In this document: positions 44,101 to 55,658 of the stretch, in pieces | Position numbering within the stretch: the stretch's first letter is position 1 | How the letters are laid out: each line of letters begins with the position of its first letter | NCBI RefSeq assembly: GCF_013348805.1 | Contig: NZ_CP054690.1 | Location: 1,488,001 to 1,552,000 of the forward strand | Length of the DNA stretch: 64,000 nucleotides | Direction of reading: 5' to 3' | Source of the DNA: Rhodococcus sp. W8901 | GTDB lineage: Bacteria > Actinomycetota > Actinomycetes > Mycobacteriales > Mycobacteriaceae | Notes under the pieces: model-generated | What the model was told of the DNA's origin: nothing | Database searches by the model: none | What the model saw: the letters and a program-made list of their open reading frames with translations, nothing else | Position numbers and translations under genes: made by a program

Positions 44101-45188
44101 ATTCGCTGGTGCGGGTGTGGACGCTGCCGGGCGGCACGGTCCCGGTGTCGGACTCGTCGATGACGTTGCCGTCGATGAATCGTGACGGATCACTGCTCGC
44201 CACCGCGGGATACGACTCGGCGGTGCGGCTGTGGTCGGTGGACCGGCACGGTCAGATCGAGCGGGCGGGGACGATCGACGTGCCGCGCCCGTTGGGCGGT
44301 GCCAACGTCGCGGTGCTCTCTCCGGACGGTCGGGTCCTCGCGACCACGCAGACCGCGGGCGGGCGCGTCCAGCTGTGGGACGTGCAGAACCCGGCGCGGC
44401 CGGTGCCGATGGGCCCGCCGATCGCGACGGCGACCCGTTTCACGTGGGAAATGGCGTTCAGCCCCGACGGCCGGACCCTCGCGATCGGGGACGACGACTT
44501 CCGGGTCGCGTTGTGGAACATCCAGGATCCGTATGCCCCCGTGCTGCGGGGGCCGAGCCTGCCGGGCCCCCACAACCTGGTGCGCAGCGCGGTGTTCAGT
44601 CCGAGCGGTGACGTCCTCGTCGTGGCCAGTGCCGACGGCGAGATCCATGCGTGGGATGTCACCGATCCGTCGGTGCCGCAGTCTCGTCCGGTCGGCGAGG
44701 GCGGTCACGACGGCGGCGTGAACTCGCTCTCGTTCAGTCCGGACGGCTCCACGTTGGTCACCGCGAGCGACGACCACACCCTGCTGCTGTGGGACAGGAA
44801 CGCCGAGGGTGGGTTCAACCCGCGCGGCACGGCGATGAGTGGGCACACCGGGACGGTCTACAGCGTCGCGTTCAGCGCGGACGGTACGCACGTCGTCAGC
44901 GGCAGCGACGACGGTTCGGTCCGGCTGTGGAGCGTGGACGGGGACAACGGCGGCGAGGCGGTCGGTGGTCCGCTCACGACGATCGGAACGGGTCGCTGGC
45001 AGGTCAACTTCCTGCCGCACTCGTCCATCGTGGTCGCGGGTGGAGGCGACGGTGTGCTCCGCACGTGGCGACTCGACGCGGACGCGGTGACCGAGCGGAT
45101 CTGTTCGGCTACTTCGGAACTGACTCAGGACCGGCCGGCACACTTCGAGATGCCGGAGTCCGGTCGGGGTGCGTGCGCGACGTCGTGA
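41133..45188 (+). CDS. HTH-nSTAND NTPase-WD40 signalling protein (1351 residues)
   Basis: A large, intact gene. Residues 1-110 hold a predicted helix-turn-helix (SVQRVSDWRSGKRMP near 60). The STAND NTPase follows: FFGRRHSVSALV, Walker A GASGVGKSS at 184-192, Walker B LLLVVDQIEELF at 264-275, then the helical and winged-helix parts with ELIHDAVIDTWPRLK. A single membrane helix spans about 603-625 with positive residues before it. From 692 to about 1317 there are 14 WD40 repeats, enough for two seven-bladed propellers. By the positive-inside rule the NTPase is cytosolic and the propellers outside. Such proteins act as ligand-triggered switches, some in defence. The end overlaps pabB by 80 nt on the other strand. 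Confidence 0.88.
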   Translation: MTSETGQTPDAERSGAQARLFFADQLRLLFATAGGPPLKKVVTEASTLTRSLGGDKPASVQRVSDWRSGKRMPATFESVRPVLAVLIRMARPLHGGPPPTDGLFSMRQWETWWRSANAVQQGRATGAGTESSAPALPAGVRPYRGLAPYREKDERLFFGRRHSVSALVGAVLSAQGQGLVVVTGASGVGKSSFVQAGLIPELRGHDREGGRATFAPVVFTPGAHPLAALVTAVPELGDWGEEPDHQHIESALARAAVRMQANQLLLVVDQIEELFTQCADPGERARFLTILDFAATARAGAEPSETASVVATMRSDFYAQALAYPVLARALEQRSKAVSPLLREDVVEVITQPARMIGLKLEPGLVDLILNDLGVLTAGEGSGTVLPLVSHLLDTMWERRRGGQLTIANYRATGGVLGSIAAAAERAWGQLDEQGRVLARAMMVHLVYVTSTGTDVKIRRTLSQLVAFESNDTGAARRVIDHFVNARVLVVDGDDVELIHDAVIDTWPRLKTWIQEDRSYSALRQQVETDAVHWEHADRNHSLLYHRGRLDLLAEHAANRADSAAAAEAGGIAAVAASLTPAAEDFLESSERQVRRQAWMQRTVMAALAFSTVVAIVMGAMALGAKSRAENERSTAQFQQVVALADALRDTDPTTAAQLSLAAWQMRPDNADAFTRLVATENTPISRALPGHAGPIYGVAISSDGRTLATASDDRSVRLWDFTDRSAPVQLGAELTGPEQYMSSVSFSRDGRLLAAGSGDGTMWIWDVSDRAAPRPLVSGLRTAPGAVHNVRFSPDGRLLAAPHDDGTVTLFDTSAPDSGQFPAWTLRGHSGAVRTVSFRDNAVLATSSDDRTVKVWDIADPAKPVQLGAELSGFDDVVHSVAFSPDGRNLAASSDDGLIRMFDATDIAAIRPVGAPVQAHTGGIWTIAFAADGGTLASASWDGTTKLWSVDPSTRTLHELRPALSGNGGGVPALALSPDGGTIITGGQDSLVRVWTLPGGTVPVSDSSMTLPSMNRDGSLLATAGYDSAVRLWSVDRHGQIERAGTIDVPRPLGGANVAVLSPDGRVLATTQTAGGRVQLWDVQNPARPVPMGPPIATATRFTWEMAFSPDGRTLAIGDDDFRVALWNIQDPYAPVLRGPSLPGPHNLVRSAVFSPSGDVLVVASADGEIHAWDVTDPSVPQSRPVGEGGHDGGVNSLSFSPDGSTLVTASDDHTLLLWDRNAEGGFNPRGTAMSGHTGTVYSVAFSADGTHVVSGSDDGSVRLWSVDGDNGGEAVGGPLTTIGTGRWQVNFLPHSSIVVAGGGDGVLRTWRLDADAVTERICSATSELTQDRPAHFEMPESGRGACATS

Positions 45189-46404
45189 GCGTGACGATGC
45201 TCGCGGCCTTGTCGAGGCATTCCTGCCATTCGGCGTCGGGATCGGAGTCGATGGTGATGCCGCCGCCCACTCCCAGTCCGACGCCGCCGGTCGCGTCGAA
45301 CTCGACGGTGCGGATCGCGACGTTCAGTTCGAGCCCGGCGATCGGGCTGTGCATGCCGACCGTGCCGCAGTAGACGCCGCGGGGTTCGGGTTCCCAGCCG
45401 CGGAGTAGTTGTCGGGCAGAGTGTTTGGGGCAGCCGGTGACGGAGGCCGGGGGGAAGGCCGCGTCGAGCAGTTCGGGGGTGCCGACCGTCTCGGGCAGGG
45501 CGGCCGACACCGTCGAGACCAGGTGCCACACGCCGGGCGCCGGCTTGACCCGCAACAGGTCGGTGACCCGTACCGAGCCCGGCTCGGCCACCCGGCCCAG
45601 GTCGTTGCGGACCAGGTCGACGATCATCACGTTCTCGGCGACATCCTTGACCGAACGGCGAAGCGCGGCAGGGTCTTCGCTCAGCGGGAGGGTGCCCTTG
45701 ATGGGGCTCGACGTGACGGTGCCCGAGCGGCGGGACAGGAACAGTTCCGGTGACAGCGACGCGACAGCGCCCCACGTTCCCTCGACGAACGCGGCCCGGC
45801 TGGGTCGCGTCTGGTCGACGGCGTCGGCGAAGAAGTCCACGGGGGCACCTGAACTCGTCCCGTGGAATCGCGCGCACACGCACGCCTGGTAGACGTCACC
45901 GCGCGCGATGGCGTCGAGGCAGGCCTCGACGCCGTGGCGGTGCGCGCGCCGATCCGGGTCGATCCAGTCGATCTGCCACGGCTGCGGTTGCGCGACGGGC
46001 TCACGCACCGCCGCGGTCAGGTCGTCGGGGCAGGACAGGTCGGTGAGGCTCTCGAACCACCAGCATCCCGAGGTGTCCAGCCGCAGAACGTGATCCGTCC
46101 AGCCACCGGCGGCCGCCGGCAACGCGCCCGATCGGTCCGGGTAGGCGCGGTAGCCGATCCAGCCGCCGCCGATCAGCAGACCGTCGGGTACGGGTGTTTC
46201 ACGTGAGACGGACGCCGGGAACGTGAATGCGTCGTCGGGCCGACACGAACTCGCGTGCACGCTGGGTGCGATCACGGCGGCGGCGTCGAACCAGCTGCCG
46301 ATCAGGCCGGCCGGCGGTGGAAGCTGCCGCGTGACAGCCCGCCGAGCCAATGCGCGGAACACGGCGGCGGCGGTGCCGCCGCTTCCGAGTCGCTCGATCC
46401 GCAT
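45109..46404 (-). CDS. pabB: Aminodeoxychorismate synthase component I
   Basis: The 431-residue chorismate-utilising enzyme makes 4-amino-4-deoxychorismate for folate synthesis. The catalytic core is clear: GDVYQACVCARFHG, AAFVEGTWGAVASLSPELFL, SSPIKGTLPLSEDPAALR, IVDLVRNDLGRVAEPGSV, PASVTGCPKHSARQLL, and GVGGGITIDSDPDAEW. The SPIKGT and GGGIT blocks separate it from TrpE. The glutaminase partner PabA is not adjacent. Its last 80 nt overlap the convergent STAND gene, so the C-terminal 26 residues share DNA with it. Locus matches Rv1005c. Confidence 0.92.
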   Translation of the reverse strand: MRIERLGSGGTAAAVFRALARRAVTRQLPPPAGLIGSWFDAAAVIAPSVHASSCRPDDAFTFPASVSRETPVPDGLLIGGGWIGYRAYPDRSGALPAAAGGWTDHVLRLDTSGCWWFESLTDLSCPDDLTAAVREPVAQPQPWQIDWIDPDRRAHRHGVEACLDAIARGDVYQACVCARFHGTSSGAPVDFFADAVDQTRPSRAAFVEGTWGAVASLSPELFLSRRSGTVTSSPIKGTLPLSEDPAALRRSVKDVAENVMIVDLVRNDLGRVAEPGSVRVTDLLRVKPAPGVWHLVSTVSAALPETVGTPELLDAAFPPASVTGCPKHSARQLLRGWEPEPRGVYCGTVGMHSPIAGLELNVAIRTVEFDATGGVGLGVGGGITIDSDPDAEWQECLDKAASIVTLTTSRTHPDRTPASRSVPAGPESVPK

Positions 46405-46492
46405 TGGTCCAGCTTTCCATGGGGCCGTGCCTCAGACGACATCGGTCCGCGGTGATCTGTATCCGGTCGGCACCGGGGGTGTGGGCGGTGCC

Positions 46493-47728
46493 TCATCGCG
46501 CGATCGCCCGGTCTGCGGGCGACAACGAGGCGTCGTCGGCGGCGGACTGTCCGGCATACCAGCCGTCGGCATCGACGGATCTGCTCCGCGATGCCTTGGT
46601 GCTCGGGAACAGGCGCTCGAACTCGGCGTCGACGGCCTCCGATCGCGCGGCGAGGACGGGCAGCAGGTCGTCGATGCGCACGTCGGCGTCGACCGCGGCC
46701 TCGGCGGTGGCCCGGCTGTCGGTCTCCTTGAGTCGCTGCCCGATGCGGACCGCGAACCCGAACAGGAATGCCTTGCGGAAGGACGTGGTGCGCGAGCCCC
46801 TGAAATTGTCAGCGTCGTCAGCGTCGCGCGCACCCGCCGACTGCATCGCCCGGGTGGCCTGGATCAGCAGGGACGTGAACAGCAGGTCGACCTGCTCGAG
46901 GTTGAGCGGGCTGCCGACGACGGTCGCGATCGCGAACCTGTCGAACCACACCGTCCGCGACCGGTTGGCCTCGCCGATCGCGGTGAGGAGGTGGACCTTT
47001 TCTCGGACATACGGGTTGTCGAGGTGGATGCGGCGGCTCGAGACCGCGGTATTCGCACCGTCGGTCGGCCCGGTTCCCTGCAGCAGGGCCGAGTTGATCG
47101 CGTACCGGGTCATGAGGGCCTGGGCCTTGGCGGTGAACGTCTCGGCCTCCTCGACGAAATCGGTGGCCTCCGCCTTGGCCAGCAACCCGCGGATCCTGTT
47201 GAGTACCTTCGGGTCCGCGCACCGTGCGTCGTCCACCACATCCGTGGTCTCGGGTCGGGTGCCGCCACGCGGCCACGTCGACGGCGGATCGCACAGCCGG
47301 GTCAGGCGGGGGAGTTCGAGCCACTGCACCGTGAGCGCGACCCACTCGCGCACCCCGATCTGCCAGCCCACCGCGTCCAGCGCCGTCGCGAACTCGTCGG
47401 GGTCGCAGTAGGCCGGGAGCCCGGCAGCGAATCGCCCCGCTTCGGATTCGCGGTCGGCGATCTGCTCGAGCTGTGCCCGCCACTCGCGCGGCGCGCGTCC
47501 GTCGACGTCCGTCGCGCGTGCCTGGTAGAGCACGGCGGCGGCGGCCGTGGGCACGGCGCCGGAGCCGAGGGCCCGACGCGTCACGTGCATGACGTCCGCG
47601 GGCTGCCAGCCGCGCTCGTACGCGTCCGCGAGTGCCGTGATCAGCCCGGCCGCCGACCGCTGCCGTGGAGGCATGCAGTCGCCGGCCAGGCGGTCCTGCG
47701 TTCGAAAGTATGTTCTATTGCTCCCCAT
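46493..47728 (-). CDS. DUF2786 domain protein
   Basis: The protein has 411 residues from ATG 47728; ATG 47674 is an alternative and neither has a good ribosome site. The DUF2786 helix pair is visible as KVLNRIRGLLAKAEATDFVE and AQALMTRYAINSALL near residues 175-215. A large helical C-terminal domain follows (RSRTVWFDRFAIATVVGSP, QVDLLFTSLLIQATRAM). This family is common in actinobacteria and some phages, with no established function. It lies 43 nt after metG in the same direction and 88 nt before pabB. Confidence 0.78.
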   Translation of the reverse strand: MGSNRTYFRTQDRLAGDCMPPRQRSAAGLITALADAYERGWQPADVMHVTRRALGSGAVPTAAAAVLYQARATDVDGRAPREWRAQLEQIADRESEAGRFAAGLPAYCDPDEFATALDAVGWQIGVREWVALTVQWLELPRLTRLCDPPSTWPRGGTRPETTDVVDDARCADPKVLNRIRGLLAKAEATDFVEEAETFTAKAQALMTRYAINSALLQGTGPTDGANTAVSSRRIHLDNPYVREKVHLLTAIGEANRSRTVWFDRFAIATVVGSPLNLEQVDLLFTSLLIQATRAMQSAGARDADDADNFRGSRTTSFRKAFLFGFAVRIGQRLKETDSRATAEAAVDADVRIDDLLPVLAARSEAVDAEFERLFPSTKASRSRSVDADGWYAGQSAADDASLSPADRAIAR

Positions 47729-47771
47729 GGCGTGCAGTGTGCACCAGGGGGCCGACAACTTTCGGTGGGCG

Positions 47772-49367
47772 CTACTCCTCGACCGTCTCCTCGACGTATC
47801 GCGGGAACACGCCGACCGGCTTCGGGAGCGGCGTACCTGCGACGATGCGGGTCTCGAGGTCGGTGAACGTGCGCGCTTCGGGCGTCTGCCCCAGGAGGTC
47901 GAGGATCTTCTCGGCCGAGCCCGGCATCACCGGCTGGACGAGGATGCCGACGATGCGGACCACTTCGAGGGTGACGTACAGGACCGTGGCCATCCGAGCA
48001 GGATCGGTCTTGCGCAGCACCCACGGTTCCTGCTGTGAGAAGTACCGGTTGGTTTCGCCGAGCACGTGCCAGATCGCCTCGAGCCCGAGGTGCAGCGCCT
48101 GCACGTCGAACTCGGCGCGGACCTTCGCGAGCAGCGCGTCGGCCTGCGCGAGCAGCGCACGGTCGTCGTCGGTGAGTTCACCCGGCGTCGGCACCTGGGC
48201 ATCGCAGTTCTTGGCGACCATCGACAGTGAGCGCTGTGCCAGGTTGCCGAGCTCGTTCGCGAGGTCGGTGTTCATGCGGGTCACGATGGCCTCGTGGCTG
48301 TAGCTGCCGTCCTGGCCGTAGGAGATCTCGCGCAGCAGGAAGAAGCGGACCGCGTCGAGGCCGTACTGCTCCACCATCGCGAGCGGGTCGACGACGTTGC
48401 CGACAGACTTCGACATCTTCTCGCCCTTGTTGTAGAGGAAGCCGTGCACGAAGACGCGCTGCGGCAGCTCCACACCTGCGGACATCAGGAACGCCGGCCA
48501 GTACACGGTGTGGAACCGCGTGATGTCCTTGCCGATGATGTGCAGGTTCGCCGGCCAGTACTTCCGGAACTCGTCCGAATCGGTGTTCGGGAATCCCGCG
48601 CCGGTGAGGTAGTTGGTGAGCGCGTCCACCCACACGTACATGACGTGCTCGGGGTCGCCGGGCACCGGCACGCCCCAGTCGAACGTCGTGCGCGAGATGG
48701 ACAGGTCCTTGAGTCCGCTCTTGACGAAGCTGAGGATCTCGTTGCGGCGGGTGGACGGTGCGATGAAGTCGGGGTTCTCCTCGTAGTGGGCGAGGAGTCG
48801 GTCCTGGTACTTCGAGAGGCGGAACGTGTAGTTCGACTCCTCGGTCCACTCGACCGGCGTGCCGGTCTCGGTGGCGATGCGGGTGCCGTCCTCCTGGAGG
48901 GTGGTCTCGTCCTCGGAGAAGAACGCCTCGTCGCGCACCGAGTACCAGCCCGAGTACGTGTCGAGGTAGATATCGCCGGACGCCTTCATCCGCTCCCAGA
49001 TCGCCTCGCTGGCCTCGAGGTGGTCGGCGTCCGTGGTCCGGATGAACCGGTCGTACGAGATGCCCAGGACCTTGTCCATGGTCTGGAAGACATCCGAGTT
49101 GCGCGCGGCGAGGTCGCGGACGTCGATGCCTTCCTTGGCCGCAGTCTGCTGCATCTTCAGGCCGTGTTCGTCCGTGCCGGTCATGAAGAACACGTCGAAT
49201 CCGTCGAGACGCTTGAAGCGCGCGATCGCGTCCGACGAGATGTACTCGTAGGCGTGCCCGATGTGCGGGGCGCCGTTGGGGTACGCGATCGCGGTCGTCA
49301 GATAGAACGGGGTCCGGGAGGGCTGGGCAGGCCCGGCCGGCGGAGTAGGCGAGGAAGGCACAGTCAT
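47772..49367 (-). CDS. metG: Methionyl-tRNA synthetase
   Basis: The 531-residue class I synthetase charges tRNA-Met. The HIGH motif is PHIGHAYEY near residue 34 and the KMSKS motif is [13 protein letters not shown] near 316. The editing/connective region lacks CxxC zinc knuckles, which places it in the short zinc-free class also used by mycobacteria. The tRNA-binding helical domain ends the protein; no EMAP-like extension is present. Divergent from tatD by 20 nt. Locus matches Rv1007c. Confidence 0.95.
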   Translation of the reverse strand: MTVPSSPTPPAGPAQPSRTPFYLTTAIAYPNGAPHIGHAYEYISSDAIARFKRLDGFDVFFMTGTDEHGLKMQQTAAKEGIDVRDLAARNSDVFQTMDKVLGISYDRFIRTTDADHLEASEAIWERMKASGDIYLDTYSGWYSVRDEAFFSEDETTLQEDGTRIATETGTPVEWTEESNYTFRLSKYQDRLLAHYEENPDFIAPSTRRNEILSFVKSGLKDLSISRTTFDWGVPVPGDPEHVMYVWVDALTNYLTGAGFPNTDSDEFRKYWPANLHIIGKDITRFHTVYWPAFLMSAGVELPQRVFVHGFLYNKGEKMSKSVGNVVDPLAMVEQYGLDAVRFFLLREISYGQDGSYSHEAIVTRMNTDLANELGNLAQRSLSMVAKNCDAQVPTPGELTDDDRALLAQADALLAKVRAEFDVQALHLGLEAIWHVLGETNRYFSQQEPWVLRKTDPARMATVLYVTLEVVRIVGILVQPVMPGSAEKILDLLGQTPEARTFTDLETRIVAGTPLPKPVGVFPRYVEETVEE

Positions 49368-49387
49368 GGTGCGCCTACTCTATCGAC

Positions 49388-50227
49388 GTGAGTAAGGATC
49401 GTCCCGCCCCGGACCTGCCCGAGCCGCTTTTTCCACTCGTCGACGCCCACACCCACCTCGATGCGTGCGGCGCGACGGACGCCGCGAGCGTGCGCGAGAT
49501 CGTCGACCGCGCGGCGTCGGTCGGTGTCGAGCGGGTGGTCACGGTGGCCGACGACCTGGACGCCGCGAAGTTCGCGGTCGACGCCGCGAACTGGGACGAC
49601 CGTGTTTTCGCCGCCGTCGCGATCCACCCCACGCGTGCCAACGTCCTCGACGAGGCCACCAAGGCGGAGATCGGGCGTCTGGCGTCCGATCCGCGCGTCG
49701 TCGCGGTCGGTGAGACCGGGTTGGACCTGTACTGGCCCGGCAAGCTCGACGGCTGCGCCACCGTCGAGGAACAGGAAGACGGCTTCCGCTGGCACATCGA
49801 CCTCGCGAAGCGGCTCGGCAAGCCGCTGATGATCCACAACCGGGACGCCGACACCGACCTGCTGCGCGTCCTGCACGACGAGGGTGCGCCGGAGACGGTG
49901 ATCTTCCACTGTTTCTCGTCCGACGCCACGATGGCGCGGGCCTGCGTCGACGCCGGCTACGTGCTGAGCTTCTCCGGCACGGTGAGCTTCAAGAACGCGA
50001 AGGCGCTGCGTGAGGCGGCGCCGCTCGTCCCCGCCGGACAGCTGATCGTCGAGACCGACGCGCCGTTCCTCACGCCGCACCCGTTCCGCGGTGCACCCAA
50101 TCAGTCGTACTGCCTGCCGTACACGGTCCGCGCGCTCGCGGAGCTGCGCGGCGAGGATCCGGCGGAGCTGGCCAAGTCGTCGACCGTGACGGCCGAGCGC
50201 GTCTACCGCCTGCCGGCCCGCGACTGA
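49388..50227 (+). CDS. tatD: TatD-family metal-dependent hydrolase
   Basis: The 279-residue amidohydrolase-fold protein has the metal ligands of TatD nucleases: HTHLDA near residue 22, GETGLDLYW with Glu, MIHNRDADTDL, and FHCFSSDATMARACVD, ending with the catalytic Asp in IVETDAPFLTPHP. TatD enzymes are Mg-dependent DNases implicated in repair and DNA turnover. GTG 49388 is the start. It is divergent from metG, with a terminator after it; in mycobacteria rpfB follows directly, while here a pirin gene intervenes on the other strand. Confidence 0.93.
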   Translation: MSKDRPAPDLPEPLFPLVDAHTHLDACGATDAASVREIVDRAASVGVERVVTVADDLDAAKFAVDAANWDDRVFAAVAIHPTRANVLDEATKAEIGRLASDPRVVAVGETGLDLYWPGKLDGCATVEEQEDGFRWHIDLAKRLGKPLMIHNRDADTDLLRVLHDEGAPETVIFHCFSSDATMARACVDAGYVLSFSGTVSFKNAKALREAAPLVPAGQLIVETDAPFLTPHPFRGAPNQSYCLPYTVRALAELRGEDPAELAKSSTVTAERVYRLPARD

Positions 50228-50252
50228 CCTCGGCCGCAGCGCCCACTCCCGA

Positions 50253-50282
50253 CCCGGGTGCGCGGGATCCCGCGCACCCGGG
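50253..50282. terminator. Bidirectional palindromic terminator between tatD and pirin
   Basis: CCCGGGTGCGCGGGA and its exact complement abut with no spacer, a 30-nt perfect palindrome. It lies 25 nt after the tatD stop and 15 nt after the pirin stop on the other strand. Confidence 0.75.
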
Positions 50283-50297
50283 CCGAGGAATGGTCAC

Positions 50298-51302
50298 TCA
50301 GGCCGACGGCGGATTCGTCCGGGGCTTGATCCGCGCGTTCGGCAGCGGCGGTGCCGGCAGCCGCGCCACGTCGCCGGTGTAGCCCTGCACCGCGCCGAAC
50401 CGCTCGGACTCGGCCTGCCACGCGTCGCGGAACGCCTCGATCTCCTCGTGGCTGCGGCCGACGAAGTTCCACCACATCACGATCTCCTCGCCGAACGGCT
50501 CGCCGCCGAGCAGCACGACGCGGGCTGGTTCGTCGGTGAGGTTCGTCAGGGTCAGCTGCGACGCCCCGATGCCGGCGTAGCCGAGGTCGGCGCGGGCAAG
50601 ATCGACGCCGTCGATGTCCTCGAGCCGCACCGATCCGGTGTCGACCAGGACGCCGTGCTCGAACGTCGGATCCACGTCCAGCCGGACCGAGGCCCGCGGT
50701 TCGAGCGTCAGTTCCGCGCCGAGCAGCGGAGTGAAGGTGTGCACCGGTGACGACGAACCGGCCACCGAGCCGAGGAAGACCCGAGCCGACCCGCCGTCGA
50801 CGGACACGACCGGCGGTACGTAGTGCTCGAAGTTGCGGGGCGCGTCGCGGGCCGCGTCGGGCAGGGCCACCCACAGCTGGACGCCGTGCAGGATCGTGGT
50901 CTCCGGGGTGGAGACCTCCGAGTGACAGATGCCGTGGCCGCCGGTCATCAGGTTGACCTCGCCGGGGCGGACCATCGCGTGCACGCCCTTGCTGTCGCGA
51001 TGCTCGATCTCGCCGGTGAACAGCCAGCTGACGGTCTGCAGCCCGGTGTGCGGGTGCGGCGCGACGTCCATACCGCCGGTGAGCGCGACGTCGTCGGGGC
51101 CGTAGTGGTCGGCGAAGCACCAGGCGCCGATCAGCGACCGCGCACGCTGCGGCAGGGTGCGGCGCACCGGCATCGCGCGCGGCCCGCCCAGCGGCACCTC
51201 GCGGGAGGAGATGACCTCGAGCAGAGGACGGCCCGCGGACCCCGGTGCATCGGGGCCGTGCTCGCACTCGATCTCGACGGGCTGGGTTTCGACATTGCTC
51301 AT
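50298..51302 (-). CDS. Pirin family protein
   Basis: From ATG 51302 (GGGAGGG upstream) the 334-residue protein is a bicupin. The metal-binding set of pirins is visible in DVAPHPHTGLQTVSWLFTG and GHGICHSE. The second cupin and the C-terminal PFGEEIVMWWNFVGRSHEEI block are typical of the family. Some pirins have quercetin 2,3-dioxygenase activity, others are redox-sensitive regulators; the role here is unknown. It splits tatD from rpfB, which are neighbours in mycobacteria. Confidence 0.9.
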   Translation of the reverse strand: MSNVETQPVEIECEHGPDAPGSAGRPLLEVISSREVPLGGPRAMPVRRTLPQRARSLIGAWCFADHYGPDDVALTGGMDVAPHPHTGLQTVSWLFTGEIEHRDSKGVHAMVRPGEVNLMTGGHGICHSEVSTPETTILHGVQLWVALPDAARDAPRNFEHYVPPVVSVDGGSARVFLGSVAGSSSPVHTFTPLLGAELTLEPRASVRLDVDPTFEHGVLVDTGSVRLEDIDGVDLARADLGYAGIGASQLTLTNLTDEPARVVLLGGEPFGEEIVMWWNFVGRSHEEIEAFRDAWQAESERFGAVQGYTGDVARLPAPPLPNARIKPRTNPPSA

Positions 51303-51443
51303 GGAACCACCCTCCCACGCGGCGGCAACACGCCCGGGCGGACATTCTTTTCCACTGGGCCCGTGACCGATTCGTGATCGACCAGCGGCGATTCCGAGAT
51401 GATTGTCGCAGCGTATGTGCTGATCGACACGTTGTAGTTGCCA

Positions 51444-53768
<2,325 letters not shown>

Positions 53769-53797
53769 TCGCGACCCGCGTGCGTTAGGTTCTTCAG

Positions 53798-54691
53798 GTG
53801 TCAGACGCCGTGCCGCCCCCCATTCGCCCACGAGGCCAGGCTGCCCTCCTGGGCCCCGCCGAGGTCCGCGCCCTCGCCGAAGAGTTCGGGGTGCGCCCCA
53901 CCAAGCAGCTCGGTCAGAACTTCGTGCACGACGCCAACACGGTGCGTCGCATCGTCACGACCGCCGGCGTCGGCCCGCAGGACACCGTGCTCGAGGTCGG
54001 TCCGGGTCTGGGATCGCTGACGCTGGCGCTGCTCGACGTGGTCGACAAGGTGATCGCCGTCGAGATCGACCCCAAGCTGGCGGCGCGGCTGCCCGCGACG
54101 GTCGCGGACCGCGCGCCCGAGTTGGCGGACCGGCTGTCGGTCGTCGGCGCCGACGCGATGCGCGTGATGCCCGACGAGGTGCCGGGCGAGCCCACCGCGC
54201 TGGTCGCGAATCTGCCCTACAACGTCGCCGTTCCAGTGCTGCTGCACCTGTTCGCGGAGTTTCCGAGCCTGCGTACCGCGTTGGTGATGGTGCAGTCCGA
54301 GGTCGCGGACCGTCTCGCGGCGGTTCCGGGCAACAAGGTGTACGGCGTGCCGAGTGTGAAGGCCAACTTCTTCGGTACCGTCCGGCGCGCCGGACACGTC
54401 GGTCGCGCGGTGTTCTGGCCGGTGCCGCAGGTCGAGTCCGGTCTGGTGCGGGTGGACCGCTACGAGAACGCGCCGTGGCCGATCGACGCCGACCACCGCC
54501 GCAAGGTCTTCGCGGTCATCGATGCGGCATTCGCGCAGCGCCGCAAGACGCTCCGCGCGGCGCTGGCCGGCTGGGCCGGATCGCCCGCCGAGGCCGAGCG
54601 ACGCCTCGTCGCCGCCGGCATCGAGCCCTCCACGCGCGGTGAGAAGCTCGACGCTGCCGCGTTCGTGCGGTTGGCATCCGTGCAGCCCTGA
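53798..54691 (+). CDS. rsmA: 16S rRNA dimethyladenosine transferase KsgA (RsmA)
   Basis: The 297-residue enzyme dimethylates A1518 and A1519 of 16S rRNA with SAM. Motifs: [18 protein letters not shown] near the start, the SAM loop [28 protein letters not shown], and the catalytic NLPYNVAVP. The C-terminal helical domain ([15 protein letters not shown]) is complete. GTG 53798 is the start. In mycobacteria ispE follows in the same operon; here it does not. Confidence 0.95.
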   Translation: MSDAVPPPIRPRGQAALLGPAEVRALAEEFGVRPTKQLGQNFVHDANTVRRIVTTAGVGPQDTVLEVGPGLGSLTLALLDVVDKVIAVEIDPKLAARLPATVADRAPELADRLSVVGADAMRVMPDEVPGEPTALVANLPYNVAVPVLLHLFAEFPSLRTALVMVQSEVADRLAAVPGNKVYGVPSVKANFFGTVRRAGHVGRAVFWPVPQVESGLVRVDRYENAPWPIDADHRRKVFAVIDAAFAQRRKTLRAALAGWAGSPAEAERRLVAAGIEPSTRGEKLDAAAFVRLASVQP

Positions 54692-54862
54692 CCAGCCCAC
54701 GTCCGGTCTGCTCCGGAGCGTGATTGGCGGCACCGTTTCGGGCGATCGGTCGGTCTGTTTTCGCGGCGTCCAGTCCAGTGGGACAGAATGCAACGGTGGT
54801 CCGGCCCGTCGGGCCACCGGGAGATCGCTCCCGGACAATCGATTGCTTCGAGGAATGTGGTT

Positions 54863-55477
54863 GTGAACAAGGGAATTCGGGCGGTAGTGCGGCGGTCCGG
54901 TGCTGTCGTGGTCGCGCTTGCGGCGTTGACGGTGGCTGGATGTGGATCCTCGGTCGAGGGCAGCGCTGCCGCTGCCGACGCCACGTCCTCGACGGTGGCT
55001 TCGACCTCGGTCTCGGCCCCGACATCGGTGGCTGGTCAGCAGGGTAGCGACCGCGGTGGGTCGGTCGACATCGACGTCGAGATCGGCGACTGCGTGCGGC
55101 TGGGGGGGACCACGGACGACGCGACCATCGACGAAGCAGTCTGCGGCAGCGAGCAATCCAACTACCGAGTGGTCGCCAAGGCGGCGAAGAACGCGCAGTG
55201 CGCGTCGGACGTCGACCAGGTGTACTACGAGACCAAGTGGGGCAGCGAGCGTGGGGCGCTGTGCCTCGACATCGACTGGGTGATCGGCGGATGCATGAGT
55301 CTGCCGGACGGCGAGGACGAACCGCAGCGTGTCGACTGCGACGACTCGACGGCCGTGAGCGTCGAGCGTGCGGTGGAGATCATCGAGGGCGCGACGGATG
55401 TCGACCAGTGCTCGGAGGGCGGCTTCGTCCACGACGAGCGACTGTTCACGGTGTGCACGGAGACGGTGCGCCCGTAG
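54863..55477 (+). CDS. LppU-like lipoprotein
   Basis: The 204-residue protein starts at GTG 54863, 7 nt after GAGGAA. The lipobox LTVAGC puts the lipid-bearing cysteine near residue 27. A Ser/Thr/Ala linker follows, then a domain with spaced cysteines (GDCVRLGG, EAVCGSEQSNYRVVAKA, CASDVDQ, CLDIDWVIGGCMSL, VDCDDST, DQCSEGG, TVCTE) likely forming several disulfides outside the cell. This pattern resembles LppU/SCO3897 proteins of actinobacteria. Function is unknown. Confidence 0.75.
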   Translation: MNKGIRAVVRRSGAVVVALAALTVAGCGSSVEGSAAAADATSSTVASTSVSAPTSVAGQQGSDRGGSVDIDVEIGDCVRLGGTTDDATIDEAVCGSEQSNYRVVAKAAKNAQCASDVDQVYYETKWGSERGALCLDIDWVIGGCMSLPDGEDEPQRVDCDDSTAVSVERAVEIIEGATDVDQCSEGGFVHDERLFTVCTETVRP

Positions 55478-55489
55478 GGCGGGTTCCGT

Positions 55490-55527
55490 GACGGCCGGCC
55501 GGGTCTGTCGGGAATCCGGCCGGCGTC
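55490..55527 (+). terminator. GC-rich hairpin after the LppU-like gene
   Basis: GACGGCCGGCCGG pairs with CCGGCCGGCGTC apart from one bulged base around a 13-nt loop, 13 nt past the stop. No T-run follows. Confidence 0.6.
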
Positions 55528-55658
55528 GCTGACACGGTCGAAGTTCCTGCTCGAGGCAAATTCTCACTCAATGGGAACGGGCATTCCGTGCGTTCCGTCA
55601 CCGGTTAACGTCTGCGCCAATGTGTGGCGGGCGTCACACCTGGGTGACTGGAGGGTGC

